Assembly: GCA_017534815.1 (NCBI GenBank)
Contig: JAFXVS010000017.1
Coordinates: 45,845 to 109,844 of the forward strand
Direction of reading: 5' to 3'
Origin: Bacteroidaceae bacterium
GTDB taxonomy: Bacteria; Bacteroidota; Bacteroidia; Bacteroidales; Bacteroidaceae
DNA length: 64,000 nt
Below are positions 37,295 through 46,958 of this stretch, in pieces. Positions within the stretch are counted from its first letter, which is position 1. Each line of letters begins with the position of its first letter. The notes below the pieces were generated by a model. That model was not told the origin of the DNA. It worked only from the letters and a program-made list of their open reading frames with translations, and searched no databases. The translations under genes and the position numbers were made by a program.

Positions 37295-38575
37295 TTAGAT
37301 TGTATTGAGACGAACTGTCATGGCGTTCTTGTGAGCATCCAACTGCTCTGCCCCTGCCATCAGTTCGACAGCTCGGCCAATGGAACGGATGCCCTCCGCC
37401 GACAGTTCCTGGAAAGTAATCTTGCGGCAGAACGAATCAAGGTTCACACCGCTGTAGGCCTTAGCATAACCAGAGGTAGGAAGCGTGTGGTTGGTGCCCG
37501 AAGCATAATCGCCAGCCGACTCACAGGAGTAATTCCCGAGGAAGACACTGCCAGCGTTCACCACCTTGTCGGCAAAGGCAAGATAGTCCTTGACGGCAAG
37601 GATGAGATGCTCAGGAGCGTACTCGTTGGTCATCTCCACAACCTCATCCATATCCTTCACGATGATGAGTTTGGAATACTCCAATGATTTCTCTGCCATC
37701 TCCTTACGGGGAAGCAACGCCAACTGACGAGCCACCTCGACGTTCACCTGCTCAGCCACCGCCTCGGAAGTGGTAATCATGATGACTTGCGAATCGGCAC
37801 CATGCTCAGCCTGAGAAAGGAGGTCAGCTGCCACAAAGACAGGATTGGCAGTCTCATCAGCTACGACTGCCACCTCAGAAGGACCAGCAGGCATGTCGAT
37901 TGCCACGTCGTGCAGGCTCACTTGCTGCTTGGCAGCCATCACAAACTGATTGCCGGGACCGAATATCTTGCTCACCTTGGGTACAGACTCTGTGCCGTAT
38001 GCCATTGCGCCAATCGCCTGAACACCACCCGCCTTGAAAATCTTGCTGACACCTGCCACCTTGGCCGCCATCAGAATGGATGGATTCACCTTCCCCTCAT
38101 GGTTGGGAGGCGTACACAACACGATTTCCTTACAGCCCGCAATCTTGGCAGGTGTAGCCAGCATCAGCACAGTCGAGAACAGGGGTGCCGTCCCTCCAGG
38201 GATGTAAAGCCCCACCTTCTCAATCGCCACAGACTTCTGCCAGCACACCACGCCGGGAACCGTCTCCACCTTCTCTCCCTCGAACTTCTGAGAGGCGTGG
38301 AACTTCTCGATATTAGCATGTGCCAGCAGCAAGGCATCTTTCAAGTCATCAGACACAAGCGTCTCAGCCTCAGCCATCTCTTCATCAGAAACAGCCAAAG
38401 AAGCAAGCCGCACCTTGTCGAACTTCTCTTCAAAAGCCTTCACCGCAGAGTCGCCATACTGACGCACTTGGTCAAGCACCGTCTGCACCGTCTCGCGCAG
38501 TTCGGAAGCATCACGATGTGGACGCTCTAAAAGCTTGCCCCACTCTGCCTTGCTGGGATATTTAATGATGTTCAT
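37295..38575 (-). CDS. hisD: Histidinol dehydrogenase
   Basis: 426 residues; oxidises histidinol to histidine with NAD and zinc. Signature YIPGGTAPLFSTVLMLATPAKIAGC, MAYGTESVPKVSKIFGPGNQFV, PAGPSEVAVVADE, AEHGADSQ and NYAPEHL-type block (YAPEHLIL) are present. Complete length. Ten bp between hisG stop and this gene. Confidence 0.96.
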   Translation of the reverse strand: MNIIKYPSKAEWGKLLERPHRDASELRETVQTVLDQVRQYGDSAVKAFEEKFDKVRLASLAVSDEEMAEAETLVSDDLKDALLLAHANIEKFHASQKFEGEKVETVPGVVCWQKSVAIEKVGLYIPGGTAPLFSTVLMLATPAKIAGCKEIVLCTPPNHEGKVNPSILMAAKVAGVSKIFKAGGVQAIGAMAYGTESVPKVSKIFGPGNQFVMAAKQQVSLHDVAIDMPAGPSEVAVVADETANPVFVAADLLSQAEHGADSQVIMITTSEAVAEQVNVEVARQLALLPRKEMAEKSLEYSKLIIVKDMDEVVEMTNEYAPEHLILAVKDYLAFADKVVNAGSVFLGNYSCESAGDYASGTNHTLPTSGYAKAYSGVNLDSFCRKITFQELSAEGIRSIGRAVELMAGAEQLDAHKNAMTVRLNTI

Positions 38576-38585
38576 CTTTCCAAAA

Positions 38586-39437
38586 TTACAGTATCATCTT
38601 TTCAATCGGAGTCACCAATATGCCTTCTGCACCAAGAGACTTCAACTGACCTACAATCTCCCAGAAGTGCTTCTCGTCGAGCACGGCATGAACGGAACAC
38701 CAGTCCTCGTCAGCCAAAGGAATGATGGTAGGACTTTTCAGGCCTGGCAACACCTTCACGATTTCAGCCAAACGAGCCTTGGGAGCATTCATGCGCACAT
38801 ACTTCTTGTCCTCGGCAATAAGCACCGAATTGATGCGGAAGAGAAGGTCGTCAAGAATGGTCTTCTTCTCCTCATCGAGGTTCTTGTTACCAATGAGCAA
38901 TGCCTCACTTTGCATCACCACTTCCACCTCCTTCAGGTTGTTGCTGACCAACGTGGAACCCGAACTGACAATATCGAAGATGCCGTCAGCCAATCCAATA
39001 CCTGGTGCAATTTCCACAGAACCTTGAATGACGTGGATGTCAGTCTTCACACCTTTCTCATCCATGAACTTCTTCAAGATGACCGGATAAGAAGTGGCGA
39101 TTTTCTTGCCGTTGAACCACTCCACGCCCGGATAGTCAATCGCTTTGGGAATGGCCAATGAGATGCGGCACTTACTGAAGCCCAAACGCTTCACGATGTC
39201 AGCGTTCTCATTGCGCTCCACAAACTCATTCTCACCTACGATGCCCACATCGGCCACACCGTCAGCAACGGTCTGAGGAATATCATCATCGCGGAGGAAA
39301 AGCACCTCCAATGGAAAGTTTGATGCCTGAACAAGCAACGTGCGCTTGCTTGAACTCACCTTAATACCCGTTTCTTTCAGAAGATCCATAGTATCTTCGA
39401 AGAGACGACCTTTTGATTGTACTGCTATACGTAACAT
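38586..39437 (-). CDS. hisG: ATP phosphoribosyltransferase (long form)
   Basis: 283 residues, first enzyme of histidine synthesis, long HisG_L type with a C-terminal regulatory ACT-like part (about 210-283), so HisZ is not needed. Start set at MLRIAVQSKGRLFED. PRPP-site GIADGIFDIVSSGSTL is visible. The upstream 50 bp carry no histidine-rich leader, so no attenuator of the trp type is seen. Follows a GT2 gene. Confidence 0.94.
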   Translation of the reverse strand: MLRIAVQSKGRLFEDTMDLLKETGIKVSSSKRTLLVQASNFPLEVLFLRDDDIPQTVADGVADVGIVGENEFVERNENADIVKRLGFSKCRISLAIPKAIDYPGVEWFNGKKIATSYPVILKKFMDEKGVKTDIHVIQGSVEIAPGIGLADGIFDIVSSGSTLVSNNLKEVEVVMQSEALLIGNKNLDEEKKTILDDLLFRINSVLIAEDKKYVRMNAPKARLAEIVKVLPGLKSPTIIPLADEDWCSVHAVLDEKHFWEIVGQLKSLGAEGILVTPIEKMIL

Positions 39438-39488
39438 ATATGTTTCTTGTTTTTTATTTCTATTGATCAATTACTAAACTCTAAATTC

Positions 39489-40658
39489 TCAGTTGATAGC
39501 TCCCTGGAACGTCATGATGGTCTTGTTCGAGGGAATGTAAGTAGCGATAAGAGGACGATGGCGATTAGGCTCATCGTGTCGGAAAAACTCCAAAATAGAG
39601 CTGAACGGGTATCGACTCGTGTCGAAGACGATGTAGTCATAATCCCTATACAGCACATCAGTACTGGGCATGTCGCCCAACCTCGAATGGAACACATCAT
39701 ACTTGAAGTGATGCTTCTCCGCTATGCTCTTCATGTCAGCGAGGTTACGCCCATCGCTCACAATCAAGAAATTCTGCTGCTCCACCTTGGGCTTCTTATG
39801 CGAATATGCATACACTTTCTGCATGATATACGACATGGCACCCCTCATCATCACCGTCAACGTGATAAACAGCGAGTAGATGGCGCTGTAGTGCGCGAAG
39901 TGCTTCTTGAAGAAAATCACCATCGCCTTATGGAAGGCATTCACATATTTCAGCGAGTCCTTCTTTGTGCTCTCACCTTTGTAGTGCAGGATCTGCGTCG
40001 GAATGTAGTAATTCTGATAACCAGCCTTCAGCACGCGATAACTCAGATCGATATCCTCACCATACATGAAGAACGCCTCATCCAATAGTCCGACCTTATC
40101 CAAAGCCTCCTTGCGAATAAACATGAACGCGCCACTCACAATTTCAATTGGATTGATGGACTGCTTGTTCAGATACTGCATGTAATACCTGCCAAACAGA
40201 CGGCTCTTGGGAAACAGCGAGCCTAATCCTGTCATCTTGCAGAAAGCCACAAAAGGAGTCGGCACACCTCGACGGGATTCTGGCGCAAAGGAGCCATCCA
40301 CCTTCAACATTCCCACACCACACATGCCAGCCTGTGGACTCTTGTCCATGAATTCGATGCACTCTCTGAGCGTACGCTCGCCAATGAACGTATCAGGATT
40401 CAACAGCAACACATACTCTCCCCTCGCCTCACGCAGTGCTTGGTTGTTAGCACGTGAGAAACCAACATTCTCCTTATTTTCAATATAACGCACCCAAGGA
40501 AATCTTCCCTTCAGGTACGAAATCGAGTCATCTGTGCTGTTGTTATCAACCACAAACACTTCACCACCCACACCTGTCAACGCCTTCTCCACGGAGAGCA
40601 AGCACTGCTCCAGATAAAAGCGGACATTGTAATTGACTATGACTATGGAGAGTTTCAT
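39489..40658 (-). CDS. Glycosyltransferase family 2 (rhamnosyltransferase-like)
   Basis: 389 residues. GT-A fold with VVDNNSTDDS, VGFSRANNQALREARGEYVLLLNPDT (DxD-type NPD), and MYGEDIDLSYRVLKAGY (catalytic ED motif). Two weak hydrophobic segments near 275-300. The C-terminal about 70 residues are a second Rossmann-like piece (FLIVSDGRNLADMKSIAE). Likely adds sugars to surface polysaccharide. Directly follows the stop of a four-TM protein (1-bp gap). Confidence 0.88.
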   Translation of the reverse strand: MKLSIVIVNYNVRFYLEQCLLSVEKALTGVGGEVFVVDNNSTDDSISYLKGRFPWVRYIENKENVGFSRANNQALREARGEYVLLLNPDTFIGERTLRECIEFMDKSPQAGMCGVGMLKVDGSFAPESRRGVPTPFVAFCKMTGLGSLFPKSRLFGRYYMQYLNKQSINPIEIVSGAFMFIRKEALDKVGLLDEAFFMYGEDIDLSYRVLKAGYQNYYIPTQILHYKGESTKKDSLKYVNAFHKAMVIFFKKHFAHYSAIYSLFITLTVMMRGAMSYIMQKVYAYSHKKPKVEQQNFLIVSDGRNLADMKSIAEKHHFKYDVFHSRLGDMPSTDVLYRDYDYIVFDTSRYPFSSILEFFRHDEPNRHRPLIATYIPSNKTIMTFQGAIN

Positions 40659-41111
40659 CTATTCATTATTCACTTCTTCCAAATACGACGCAATCTTTGT
40701 CTCAGACGGCCAGCAGTAGATAGTAACCGCCAACGCAATCAAAGTACAAAACACTGCGCTCACGCTGGTGGCGAGGTAATAGACCACCACACCTGACACA
40801 GCGGCCACACACAAGATGCCCAACCTCACGACACTCCATATATGATAAGATGCCAATGCCTCATCATTATTCATACGGCGCAATCCTTTGGTGGTGTTCA
40901 ACGTGAACAGGCGAATGGCCAAAGGAATGCCCACAATCGTCAGCACAATGACAGCGATGTTCAGCCTTAGTTCCTCGGAGGATTGAGGTACCACCCATCC
41001 ATTCGGAATCACATCCAATTCACCCAACACGACAGCAGCTACAACAATCAGCCACACCACCGCCATCTCTATTCTTAAAATCCTCAACAGTCTTTGTATA
41101 TATTTTACCAT
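40659..41111 (-). CDS. Four-TM membrane protein of unknown function
   Basis: 150 residues with TM helices at about 16-30, 52-70, 95-110 and 115-132, basic N-terminus, and a soluble loop (TTKGLRRMNNDEALASYHIW) between TM2 and TM3. Sits between recR and GT2 with no gap to GT2. No family recognised. Confidence 0.72.
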   Translation of the reverse strand: MVKYIQRLLRILRIEMAVVWLIVVAAVVLGELDVIPNGWVVPQSSEELRLNIAVIVLTIVGIPLAIRLFTLNTTKGLRRMNNDEALASYHIWSVVRLGILCVAAVSGVVVYYLATSVSAVFCTLIALAVTIYCWPSETKIASYLEEVNNE

Positions 41112-41127
41112 AATCTTTATAATATTC

Positions 41128-41745
41128 CTATTTCCCTGTAAACGGCACTCTGTTCACCAGCGAACGTCCCAGCGTGACCTCATCCGTGTATTGCAGTTCA
41201 TCGTTGATGCTCATGCCCCTCGCCAGTACCGTCAATTTCAGATCTGGGTATTTCGACAACTTGCGGTAAATATAGAAATTCGTGGCATCACCCTCCATCG
41301 TCGAGCTTAATGCAAAAATCACCTCTTCAATTCCTCCTTTCTCCACACGTTCCGTCAAACTATCTATCTCCAACTGACTCGGCCCCACACCATCCATCGG
41401 CGAGATGACGCCACCCAATACATGATAAAGCCCATGATACTGTTGTGTCTGTTCAATGGCCATCACATCCTGCACATTCTCCACCACACAAATGGTGGAA
41501 TTATCACGGTTCGGATTGGCGCAAATCTGACACACGTCCTCATCACTGATGTTGTGGCACACTTCACAGTAGTGCACTTCGTGACACAAAGTCGAGACAG
41601 CATCCGTAAAAGCATCCACCTTGCCGACATCCAGACGCAGCATGTGCAGCACCAGCCGCATCGCCGTTTTACGCCCGACACCAGGCAGTTTCGAAAACTC
41701 ATCCACAGCACGTTCCAACAATGCTGACGAATACTGCTCATTCAT
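41128..41745 (-). CDS. recR: Recombination protein RecR
   Basis: 205 residues. Helix-hairpin-helix near the N-terminus ([17 protein letters not shown]), a four-Cys zinc finger ([16 protein letters not shown]) and a Toprim domain ([14 protein letters not shown]..., [10 protein letters not shown]). Gap repair with RecO/RecF. Start at ATG 41745, downstream of the -7 element at 41777-41785. Confidence 0.95.
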   Translation of the reverse strand: MNEQYSSALLERAVDEFSKLPGVGRKTAMRLVLHMLRLDVGKVDAFTDAVSTLCHEVHYCEVCHNISDEDVCQICANPNRDNSTICVVENVQDVMAIEQTQQYHGLYHVLGGVISPMDGVGPSQLEIDSLTERVEKGGIEEVIFALSSTMEGDATNFYIYRKLSKYPDLKLTVLARGMSINDELQYTDEVTLGRSLVNRVPFTGK

Positions 41746-41776
41746 TTCTCTTTCTTTCTTAAATCTGAAATCAGAT

Positions 41777-41785
41777 GCAAAGGTA
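41777..41785 (-). promoter_or_regulatory. -7 promoter element for recR
   Basis: TACCTTTGC on the minus strand, 32 bp upstream of the recR start codon. Confidence 0.7.
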
Positions 41786-41864
41786 ACACTTTTCCACGGG
41801 ATGACAAAAAAAAGCACCCGTAAAGTGACTTACGAGCGCATTTGAGTCCATTTTTGAGGCTTAG

Positions 41865-42116
41865 TTATTTCCTTTTCTTTGAAAAGAAACCAAACATACT
41901 GCGGAAAGCCGTCGCCGTCTTATAAGCGGAAATGGCATATCCCACATAGTTCATGACCTTATTGGAAGACTCGAGGAAGATGTTCTCTGGATGGTACACG
42001 AAATAATCGGCAACATCATTCTTCAGTCGATCTACACCATAGTCAATCTGTCGTCTGGTGTATTCCTTCTCACTGCGGAGTTCCTCCAGTGAGGCATAGC
42101 GCTTTTTTCTGCTCAT
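41865..42116 (-). CDS. Small conserved protein, third gene of YtxH/holin-like cluster
   Basis: 83 residues, charged N-terminus (MSRKKRYASLEELRSEKEYTRRQ), single hydrophobic stretch near residues 55-72, basic tail (FFSKKRK). Overlaps the preceding gene by 4 bp, so translationally coupled. No function recognised; Bacteroidetes YtxH clusters usually carry a gene of this size. Confidence 0.7.
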   Translation of the reverse strand: MSRKKRYASLEELRSEKEYTRRQIDYGVDRLKNDVADYFVYHPENIFLESSNKVMNYVGYAISAYKTATAFRSMFGFFSKKRK

Positions 42117-42565
42117 TCCTCACCTCCTTCCTCTTCATAGTCGTCCAATTCACGGACAAGACTTTCCGCCAACTTCCTGATCTGCTCATCCTTGTGGCTC
42201 TTGCTCAACACGTGCTCCGTCACCGTTGGCACATTCAGCAACTGATCACTGAACATCTTCACGAACGGATTCTCAATCAGAGGTTTCTTTAGGAAAAACA
42301 CCAGCACGATAAAGAGCACCAAGACACCACCCACGATGTAGTAACTCAGCATCTCGTTCTCCGTCCAAAGGGTCAATGCCTTCACCGTTCCTGTGCTCAA
42401 GAAGAAGATGGCACTCGTCGCCAAAGCCATCACAACAGCAGCCAACACCACATAAGTGGTCACCACCGTCAGACGCTCTGTCGCCTCCAGACGCAGATAT
42501 CGCTCCACACGAAAAGCTAACCTGCGGAAGTCATCAGTCACTCTATTGGATGCACCCATGACCAA
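42113..42565 (-). CDS. Phage-holin-superfamily / YqjE-like membrane protein
   Basis: 150 residues; two TM helices (about 36-56 and 73-93) between an amphipathic N-terminus and an acidic coiled C-terminus (HKDEQIRKLAESLVRELDDYEEEGGEE). Matches the layout of YqjE/Phage_holin_3_6 proteins, which are envelope stress or cell-envelope proteins rather than true holins. Start may be the second Met (42559). Confidence 0.75.
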   Translation of the reverse strand: MVMGASNRVTDDFRRLAFRVERYLRLEATERLTVVTTYVVLAAVVMALATSAIFFLSTGTVKALTLWTENEMLSYYIVGGVLVLFIVLVFFLKKPLIENPFVKMFSDQLLNVPTVTEHVLSKSHKDEQIRKLAESLVRELDDYEEEGGEE

Positions 42566-42568
42566 GAC

Positions 42569-42811
42569 TTATTCGGCATCGAAATCCTCAGCAGGCACAC
42601 ACTCGCGCTTCCTGCCGATATTCTTGATTTCATCCACCAGATTCTCGAAAGACTCCTTGTCCAATTTGATACCACGCTTTTCAAGTGCTTCCTTAATCTT
42701 TGCACGCTGGTCTTCACCTTTTTCTGGAGCAAAAAGAAGACCGATTGCCGCTCCCGCGATAGCACCGCCAACAAAAGCAGCTGCCAAAGCAAAACCATCA
42801 CCTTTTGTCAT
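42569..42811 (-). CDS. YtxH-domain protein
   Basis: 80 residues: glycine/alanine-rich N-terminal TM (GFALAAAFVGGAIAGAAIGLLFAPEKGE) with the characteristic LLFAPxxGE ending of YtxH, then a charged helical tail. First gene of a three-gene stress-type operon; -7 element at 42890-42898. Confidence 0.85.
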   Translation of the reverse strand: MTKGDGFALAAAFVGGAIAGAAIGLLFAPEKGEDQRAKIKEALEKRGIKLDKESFENLVDEIKNIGRKRECVPAEDFDAE

Positions 42812-42889
42812 AATCGTTAGTCGTTTTATAGGTTGATAAATAATGTGATTACAAGTTGATAAATAATGTTAATTCTAACGTTTTCGGTG

Positions 42890-42898
42890 GCAAAGATA
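42890..42898 (-). promoter_or_regulatory. -7 promoter element of the YtxH operon
   Basis: TATCTTTGC on the minus strand, about 79 bp upstream of the first gene. Confidence 0.65.
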
Positions 42899-42983
42899 GG
42901 ATATTATCCGCAAAAACCAACACATTTTGCAGTGTTTAACTTTTTTTTGCACACTTCTCTTTTGTTATCTGCCAAATATGCCC

Positions 42984-42991
42984 TAACTTTG
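42984..42991 (+). promoter_or_regulatory. -7 promoter element for the SPOR lipoprotein gene
   Basis: TAACTTTG on the plus strand, 51 bp upstream of the start; divergent from the YtxH promoter. Confidence 0.65.
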
Positions 42992-43041
42992 TAGCTAATA
43001 AATACATTCATTCAATCATCTAATTGTAAATCGAGAAAAGT

Positions 43042-43524
43042 ATGAGAAAAAGTATTTTGATGGGATTAGCACTCGTTGCAGCCCTTGCCTTCGTTTCATG
43101 CAAGTCATCTGAAAGCAGTTACAAGAAGGCCTATGAGAAAGCTAAGGCACAAGAGATGGCACAAGCCAAAGTAGCAGACCAGGTGGAAACAGCACCCGTG
43201 TCAGTAACCCCTGTTGTCACGACACCTGTCACCACAGCAGCCAACACAGAAAACGACCGTCAGGAACGTCTTACCGTCATGAACGGTGGCACCCTCAAGG
43301 CCTTCAACGTTGTTTGCGGTTCATTCAGCAATGTTGACAACGCTAACAACCTGCGCAACACCCTCGTTGGTAAGGGTTATTCCGCACAAGTGGCTCAGAA
43401 CCCAGAAACAGGCATGTATCGTGTCATCGCTGCATCCTTCGATGACCGTGCCTCTGCAGTTACCTCCCGCGACCAACTTCGTGGAACCTACCCCGATGCT
43501 TGGTTACTCTACCGTACATATTAA
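43042..43524 (+). CDS. SPOR-domain lipoprotein
   Basis: 160 residues. Lipobox ALAFVSC (Cys20), Lys/Ala-rich helix, Pro/Thr/Val linker (about 55-75), then a SPOR domain (about 88-158: FNVVCGSFSNVDNANNLRNTLVGKGYSAQV ... RVIAASFDDRASA). SPOR domains bind denuded septal peptidoglycan, so a cell-division or envelope role is likely. Terminator follows at 43555. Confidence 0.88.
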   Translation: MRKSILMGLALVAALAFVSCKSSESSYKKAYEKAKAQEMAQAKVADQVETAPVSVTPVVTTPVTTAANTENDRQERLTVMNGGTLKAFNVVCGSFSNVDNANNLRNTLVGKGYSAQVAQNPETGMYRVIAASFDDRASAVTSRDQLRGTYPDAWLLYRTY

Positions 43525-43554
43525 AAGAATGCAATAGACACAGAAACAATACAG

Positions 43555-43590
43555 CCGGACGGAACGCATCACGCGTGCCGTCCGGTCTTT
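43555..43590 (+). terminator. Terminator after the SPOR gene
   Basis: CCGGACGG (43555-43562) pairs with CCGTCCGG (43578-43585), followed by TCTTTCT. Confidence 0.75.
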
Positions 43591-43600
43591 CTAAGAACTC

Positions 43601-44974
43601 ATGGAACAACTCATCAAACTAACAGAGGACATTAGCGGCATCGTATGGGGATGGCCCATGATTATCCTGTTGTTAGGTACACATATTTTTCTGACTTTCA
43701 GGCTGAAGTTTCCACAACGGAAAATTGGGACGGCGATTCGGCTGTCTGTGAAGAGAGACAAGGACGCAACGGGCGACGTGAGCCAGTTTGGTGCCTTGGC
43801 TACTTCATTGGCAGCAACCATCGGCACGGGCAACATCATCGGAGTGGCAACAGCAGTGAGTCTGGGCGGTCCAGGCGCTGTGCTTTGGTGCTGGCTGACG
43901 GGCGTGTTCGGCATCGCCACGAAGTACAGTGAAGGTCTGCTGGCCATTAAATACAGGGTAAAGACAGCTAACGGCAAGATGCTGGGCGGTCCGATGTATG
44001 CCTTGGAAAGAGGGCTGAAGATGAAGTGGTTAGGTGTGTTGTTCTGTATATTTGCTGCTGTGGCATCGTTTGGCATCGGCAATACGGTACAGGCGAACGC
44101 CATCAGTGAAAACCTCTCATTAGTGATGCAGGAATGGATGCAGCCCGACACGACCAAGATGCTGACAGGATTTGTACTGGCAGCCTTAGTCGGTTTTGTG
44201 GTGATTGGCGGTGTGAAGAGCATCGCACGCTGGTGTACGGCATTGGTTCCGATGATGGCACTGCTGTATGTGCTGGGCTGTATATATATATTATGTGTAA
44301 ATTATGCCTATCTGGGCACGGCAGTGTCACTCATCTTCCAAGAGGCATTCTCGCTGAAGGCCGTGGGTGGTGGTACAGCTGGCACGGTGCTGATGGCGGC
44401 AGCTCGATATGGTATTGCCCGCGGACTCTTCTCCAACGAATCTGGCATGGGTTCGGCACCTATCGTGGCAGCAGCAGCACAGACGAAGAACCCTGTGCGA
44501 CAGGCATTGGTGTCATCGACAGGCACCTTCTGGGACACTGTCATCATCTGTGCCATCACAGGCTTGGTCATCGTTTCGAGCATCATCGCCAACCCTGAGA
44601 TCAGCCAGGAGGATGGTGGTATGCTGACGAAGAAAGCATTCGGAATGATTCCCTATATCGGCACGCCCATCCTGACCTTTGGCATCCTCACTTTTGCGTT
44701 CTCCACCATTTTAGGATGGAGCTATTACGGCGAGCGGGCGATGGAGTATCTGGCTGGCAAACGCAGCATCGTGTTCTACCGCATCCTCTACATCCTGCTG
44801 GTCTTTGCGGGTTCGACCATGAGTCTAGCGCTGGTGTGGAACTTGGCAGATATCATGAATGCGCTGATGGCTGTGCCCAACCTCATCTCACTGCTGCTCC
44901 TATCGGGCGTCATTGCGAAGGAAACACAGCATTATCTTTGGGATAAAAACTTAGACGAAGAGGATAAAGTTTAG
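43601..44974 (+). CDS. AGCS-family sodium:alanine/glycine symporter
   Basis: 457 residues, about eleven TM helices. Family signature GNIIGVATAVSLGGPGAVLWCWLTG and GLFSNESGMGSAPIVAAAA are clear. Imports small neutral amino acids with sodium. Comes just after the SPOR terminator; a Kef-type antiporter follows after 49 bp of heptamer-like repeats (GTTTAGAGTTTAGGGTATAG). Confidence 0.92.
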   Translation: MEQLIKLTEDISGIVWGWPMIILLLGTHIFLTFRLKFPQRKIGTAIRLSVKRDKDATGDVSQFGALATSLAATIGTGNIIGVATAVSLGGPGAVLWCWLTGVFGIATKYSEGLLAIKYRVKTANGKMLGGPMYALERGLKMKWLGVLFCIFAAVASFGIGNTVQANAISENLSLVMQEWMQPDTTKMLTGFVLAALVGFVVIGGVKSIARWCTALVPMMALLYVLGCIYILCVNYAYLGTAVSLIFQEAFSLKAVGGGTAGTVLMAAARYGIARGLFSNESGMGSAPIVAAAAQTKNPVRQALVSSTGTFWDTVIICAITGLVIVSSIIANPEISQEDGGMLTKKAFGMIPYIGTPILTFGILTFAFSTILGWSYYGERAMEYLAGKRSIVFYRILYILLVFAGSTMSLALVWNLADIMNALMAVPNLISLLLLSGVIAKETQHYLWDKNLDEEDKV

Positions 44975-45023
44975 AGAGAATAGTTTAGAGTTTAGGGTAT
45001 AGAGTTAAAGTTAAGGTTTATAT

Positions 45024-46958
45024 ATGATACAAGACTTGTGCATCATCATGTTGACGGCAGGCATTACCAGTTTGCTGTTCAAACTCTTCAAGCAACCAGT
45101 CGTGCTGGGTTACATCGTGGCAGGCATGTTGGTGGGTCCCCACGTGCTTGGTGAGGCTTGGGTGACGAATGAGGAGAACGTGGAGACATGGGGCGAGATT
45201 GGTGTGCTCTTCCTCCTGTTTAGCCTCGGACTGGAGTTCTCTTTCAAGAAACTGCTGAAGGTGGGCAGCACAGCCATTATTGGCGCTGGCGTCATCGTGG
45301 TGGGCATGATGGTGGCAGGTATGATGACCGCCTACTTCTTGGGATGGGGCGGCATGAACACCATCTTCCTTGGCGGCATGCTCTGCATGTCATCCACCAC
45401 CATCGTCTTCAAGGCCATCGAAGAGGCAGGACTCCGCAGCCACCGCTTTGCTGGCGTGTGCTTCGGCATCCTCATCGTCGAAGATCTCTTCGCCGTGGTG
45501 CTCATGGTATTGCTCACGTCCATCGCTGTGAAGAACGAGTTTGAAGGCAAAGAACTCCTCTGGCAGATTGGCAAACTGGTCATGTACATCGCCCTGTGGT
45601 TCGTACTGGGCATCATCTTCATCCCCACTTTCTTGAAGAAATTCAAGAAGCACCTCAACGATGAGACGCTCACCATCTTCTCCATCGGACTCTGCTTGGG
45701 TATGGTGCTTTTGGCCGTCCATGCAGGCTTCAGCAGCGCACTCGGCGCTTTCGTCATGGGCTCAGTCTTGGCCGAGACCATTGATGCAGAACGTATCGAG
45801 CATCTGGTGCAACCCATCAAGAACATCTTCGGCGCCATCTTCTTCGTGTCAGTGGGCATGATGATTGACCCTGCCCTCCTGCTCGAATACTGGCTACCCA
45901 TCACCATCATCACCATCGTTGTCATCATCGGACAGATTCTCTTTGGCAGTTTCGGCACCTTGCTTTCTGGTCAGCCCCTTCGAGTGGCGTTGCAGACAGG
46001 CTTCTCACTGGTGCAGATTGGCGAGTTCGCATTCATCATCGCCAACCTCGGACAAAGCCTGAAGGTGACAGACAATAGCCTCTACCCTATCGTTGTGGCC
46101 GTCAGTGTCATCACCACCTTCCTCACCCCCTACATTATGAAACTTGCCTACCCCACGCTCTCCTTCCTCGAGAACCACATGAGCAGTGGTACCAAGAAAC
46201 TGCTTGACAGTTATGTGGAGAAACGGCAGACGGGCATGACAGGACTGAAGGAGCGGAAACCTTCATGGATAGCACAAATAGACAGACTGGTCAAATACCT
46301 CTTGCTCAAAATCGCCATGGCGCCAGGCATCAACCAACTGCTGCGCATCTTCAACGAGAACCTCTATGCCCGTGAACGTCTGGCAGAATCCCAGCGAGGG
46401 CTCGAACGCGAGGTGGAAGACTCGCTCATCAGCCTTGAGATGAACATCGCCGAGGTAGATGTGCCAGACAATTCCGCCTTTGCCGGCAAAGCACTCAAGG
46501 ATCTCAACATCCGCAACGTCACAGGAGCCAACATCGTGCGCATCATCCGTGGCGGCGTCAACATCAATATCCCAGGCGGTAACCACCGACTCTATCCTGG
46601 CGACCGCATTATCCTCGCTGGTTCCGACACCGATGTCTCCGCATTCCAGAAGATGCTTGAAACCAGTCTTGCCTCCACCGAACAGGATGACAGCACAAAC
46701 ACCAACATCGTACTCGACAACTTCACCATTAATGCAGAATCCCCCCTCTGCGGAAAGAGCATCATCCGTTCAGGCATCCGCGAGAAAGGCAACTGCATCG
46801 TCATGGGTCTTATCCGTCCTTCCGAAGACTTCTACACCAATCCAGACCCCAACCTCATCATACAAGAAGATGATATCATCATTGTGGCGGGCGAGGAGCA
46901 AAAAATGCACGAATTCTTCGCACAGGCAGCAATCTCCAACCCCAAAATTTGGTCATGA
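45024..46958 (+). CDS. CPA2 (Kef-type) cation:proton antiporter with two TrkA-C domains
   Basis: 644 residues. About twelve TM helices (1-390) with ILVEDLFAVVLMVLLTS (CPA2 ion-site motif with conserved Asp) and LLFSLGLEFSF, then two RCK_C/TrkA-C regulatory domains (about 465-555 and 565-640). Probably potassium or sodium for proton exchange, gated by nucleotides. The stop codon at 46956 is immediately followed by the truncation point of a reverse-transcriptase fragment on the other strand. Confidence 0.9.
   Translation: MIQDLCIIMLTAGITSLLFKLFKQPVVLGYIVAGMLVGPHVLGEAWVTNEENVETWGEIGVLFLLFSLGLEFSFKKLLKVGSTAIIGAGVIVVGMMVAGMMTAYFLGWGGMNTIFLGGMLCMSSTTIVFKAIEEAGLRSHRFAGVCFGILIVEDLFAVVLMVLLTSIAVKNEFEGKELLWQIGKLVMYIALWFVLGIIFIPTFLKKFKKHLNDETLTIFSIGLCLGMVLLAVHAGFSSALGAFVMGSVLAETIDAERIEHLVQPIKNIFGAIFFVSVGMMIDPALLLEYWLPITIITIVVIIGQILFGSFGTLLSGQPLRVALQTGFSLVQIGEFAFIIANLGQSLKVTDNSLYPIVVAVSVITTFLTPYIMKLAYPTLSFLENHMSSGTKKLLDSYVEKRQTGMTGLKERKPSWIAQIDRLVKYLLLKIAMAPGINQLLRIFNENLYARERLAESQRGLEREVEDSLISLEMNIAEVDVPDNSAFAGKALKDLNIRNVTGANIVRIIRGGVNINIPGGNHRLYPGDRIILAGSDTDVSAFQKMLETSLASTEQDDSTNTNIVLDNFTINAESPLCGKSIIRSGIREKGNCIVMGLIRPSEDFYTNPDPNLIIQEDDIIIVAGEEQKMHEFFAQAAISNPKIWS

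Noticed and set aside
39438-39488. Histidine attenuator before hisG
   Set aside because: No run of His codons and no terminator hairpin; only A/T-rich spacer with a heptamer-like segment.
46832-46958. RT reading frame continuing into the Kef gene
   Set aside because: The last residues are antisense of the Kef C-terminus and show no RT similarity.
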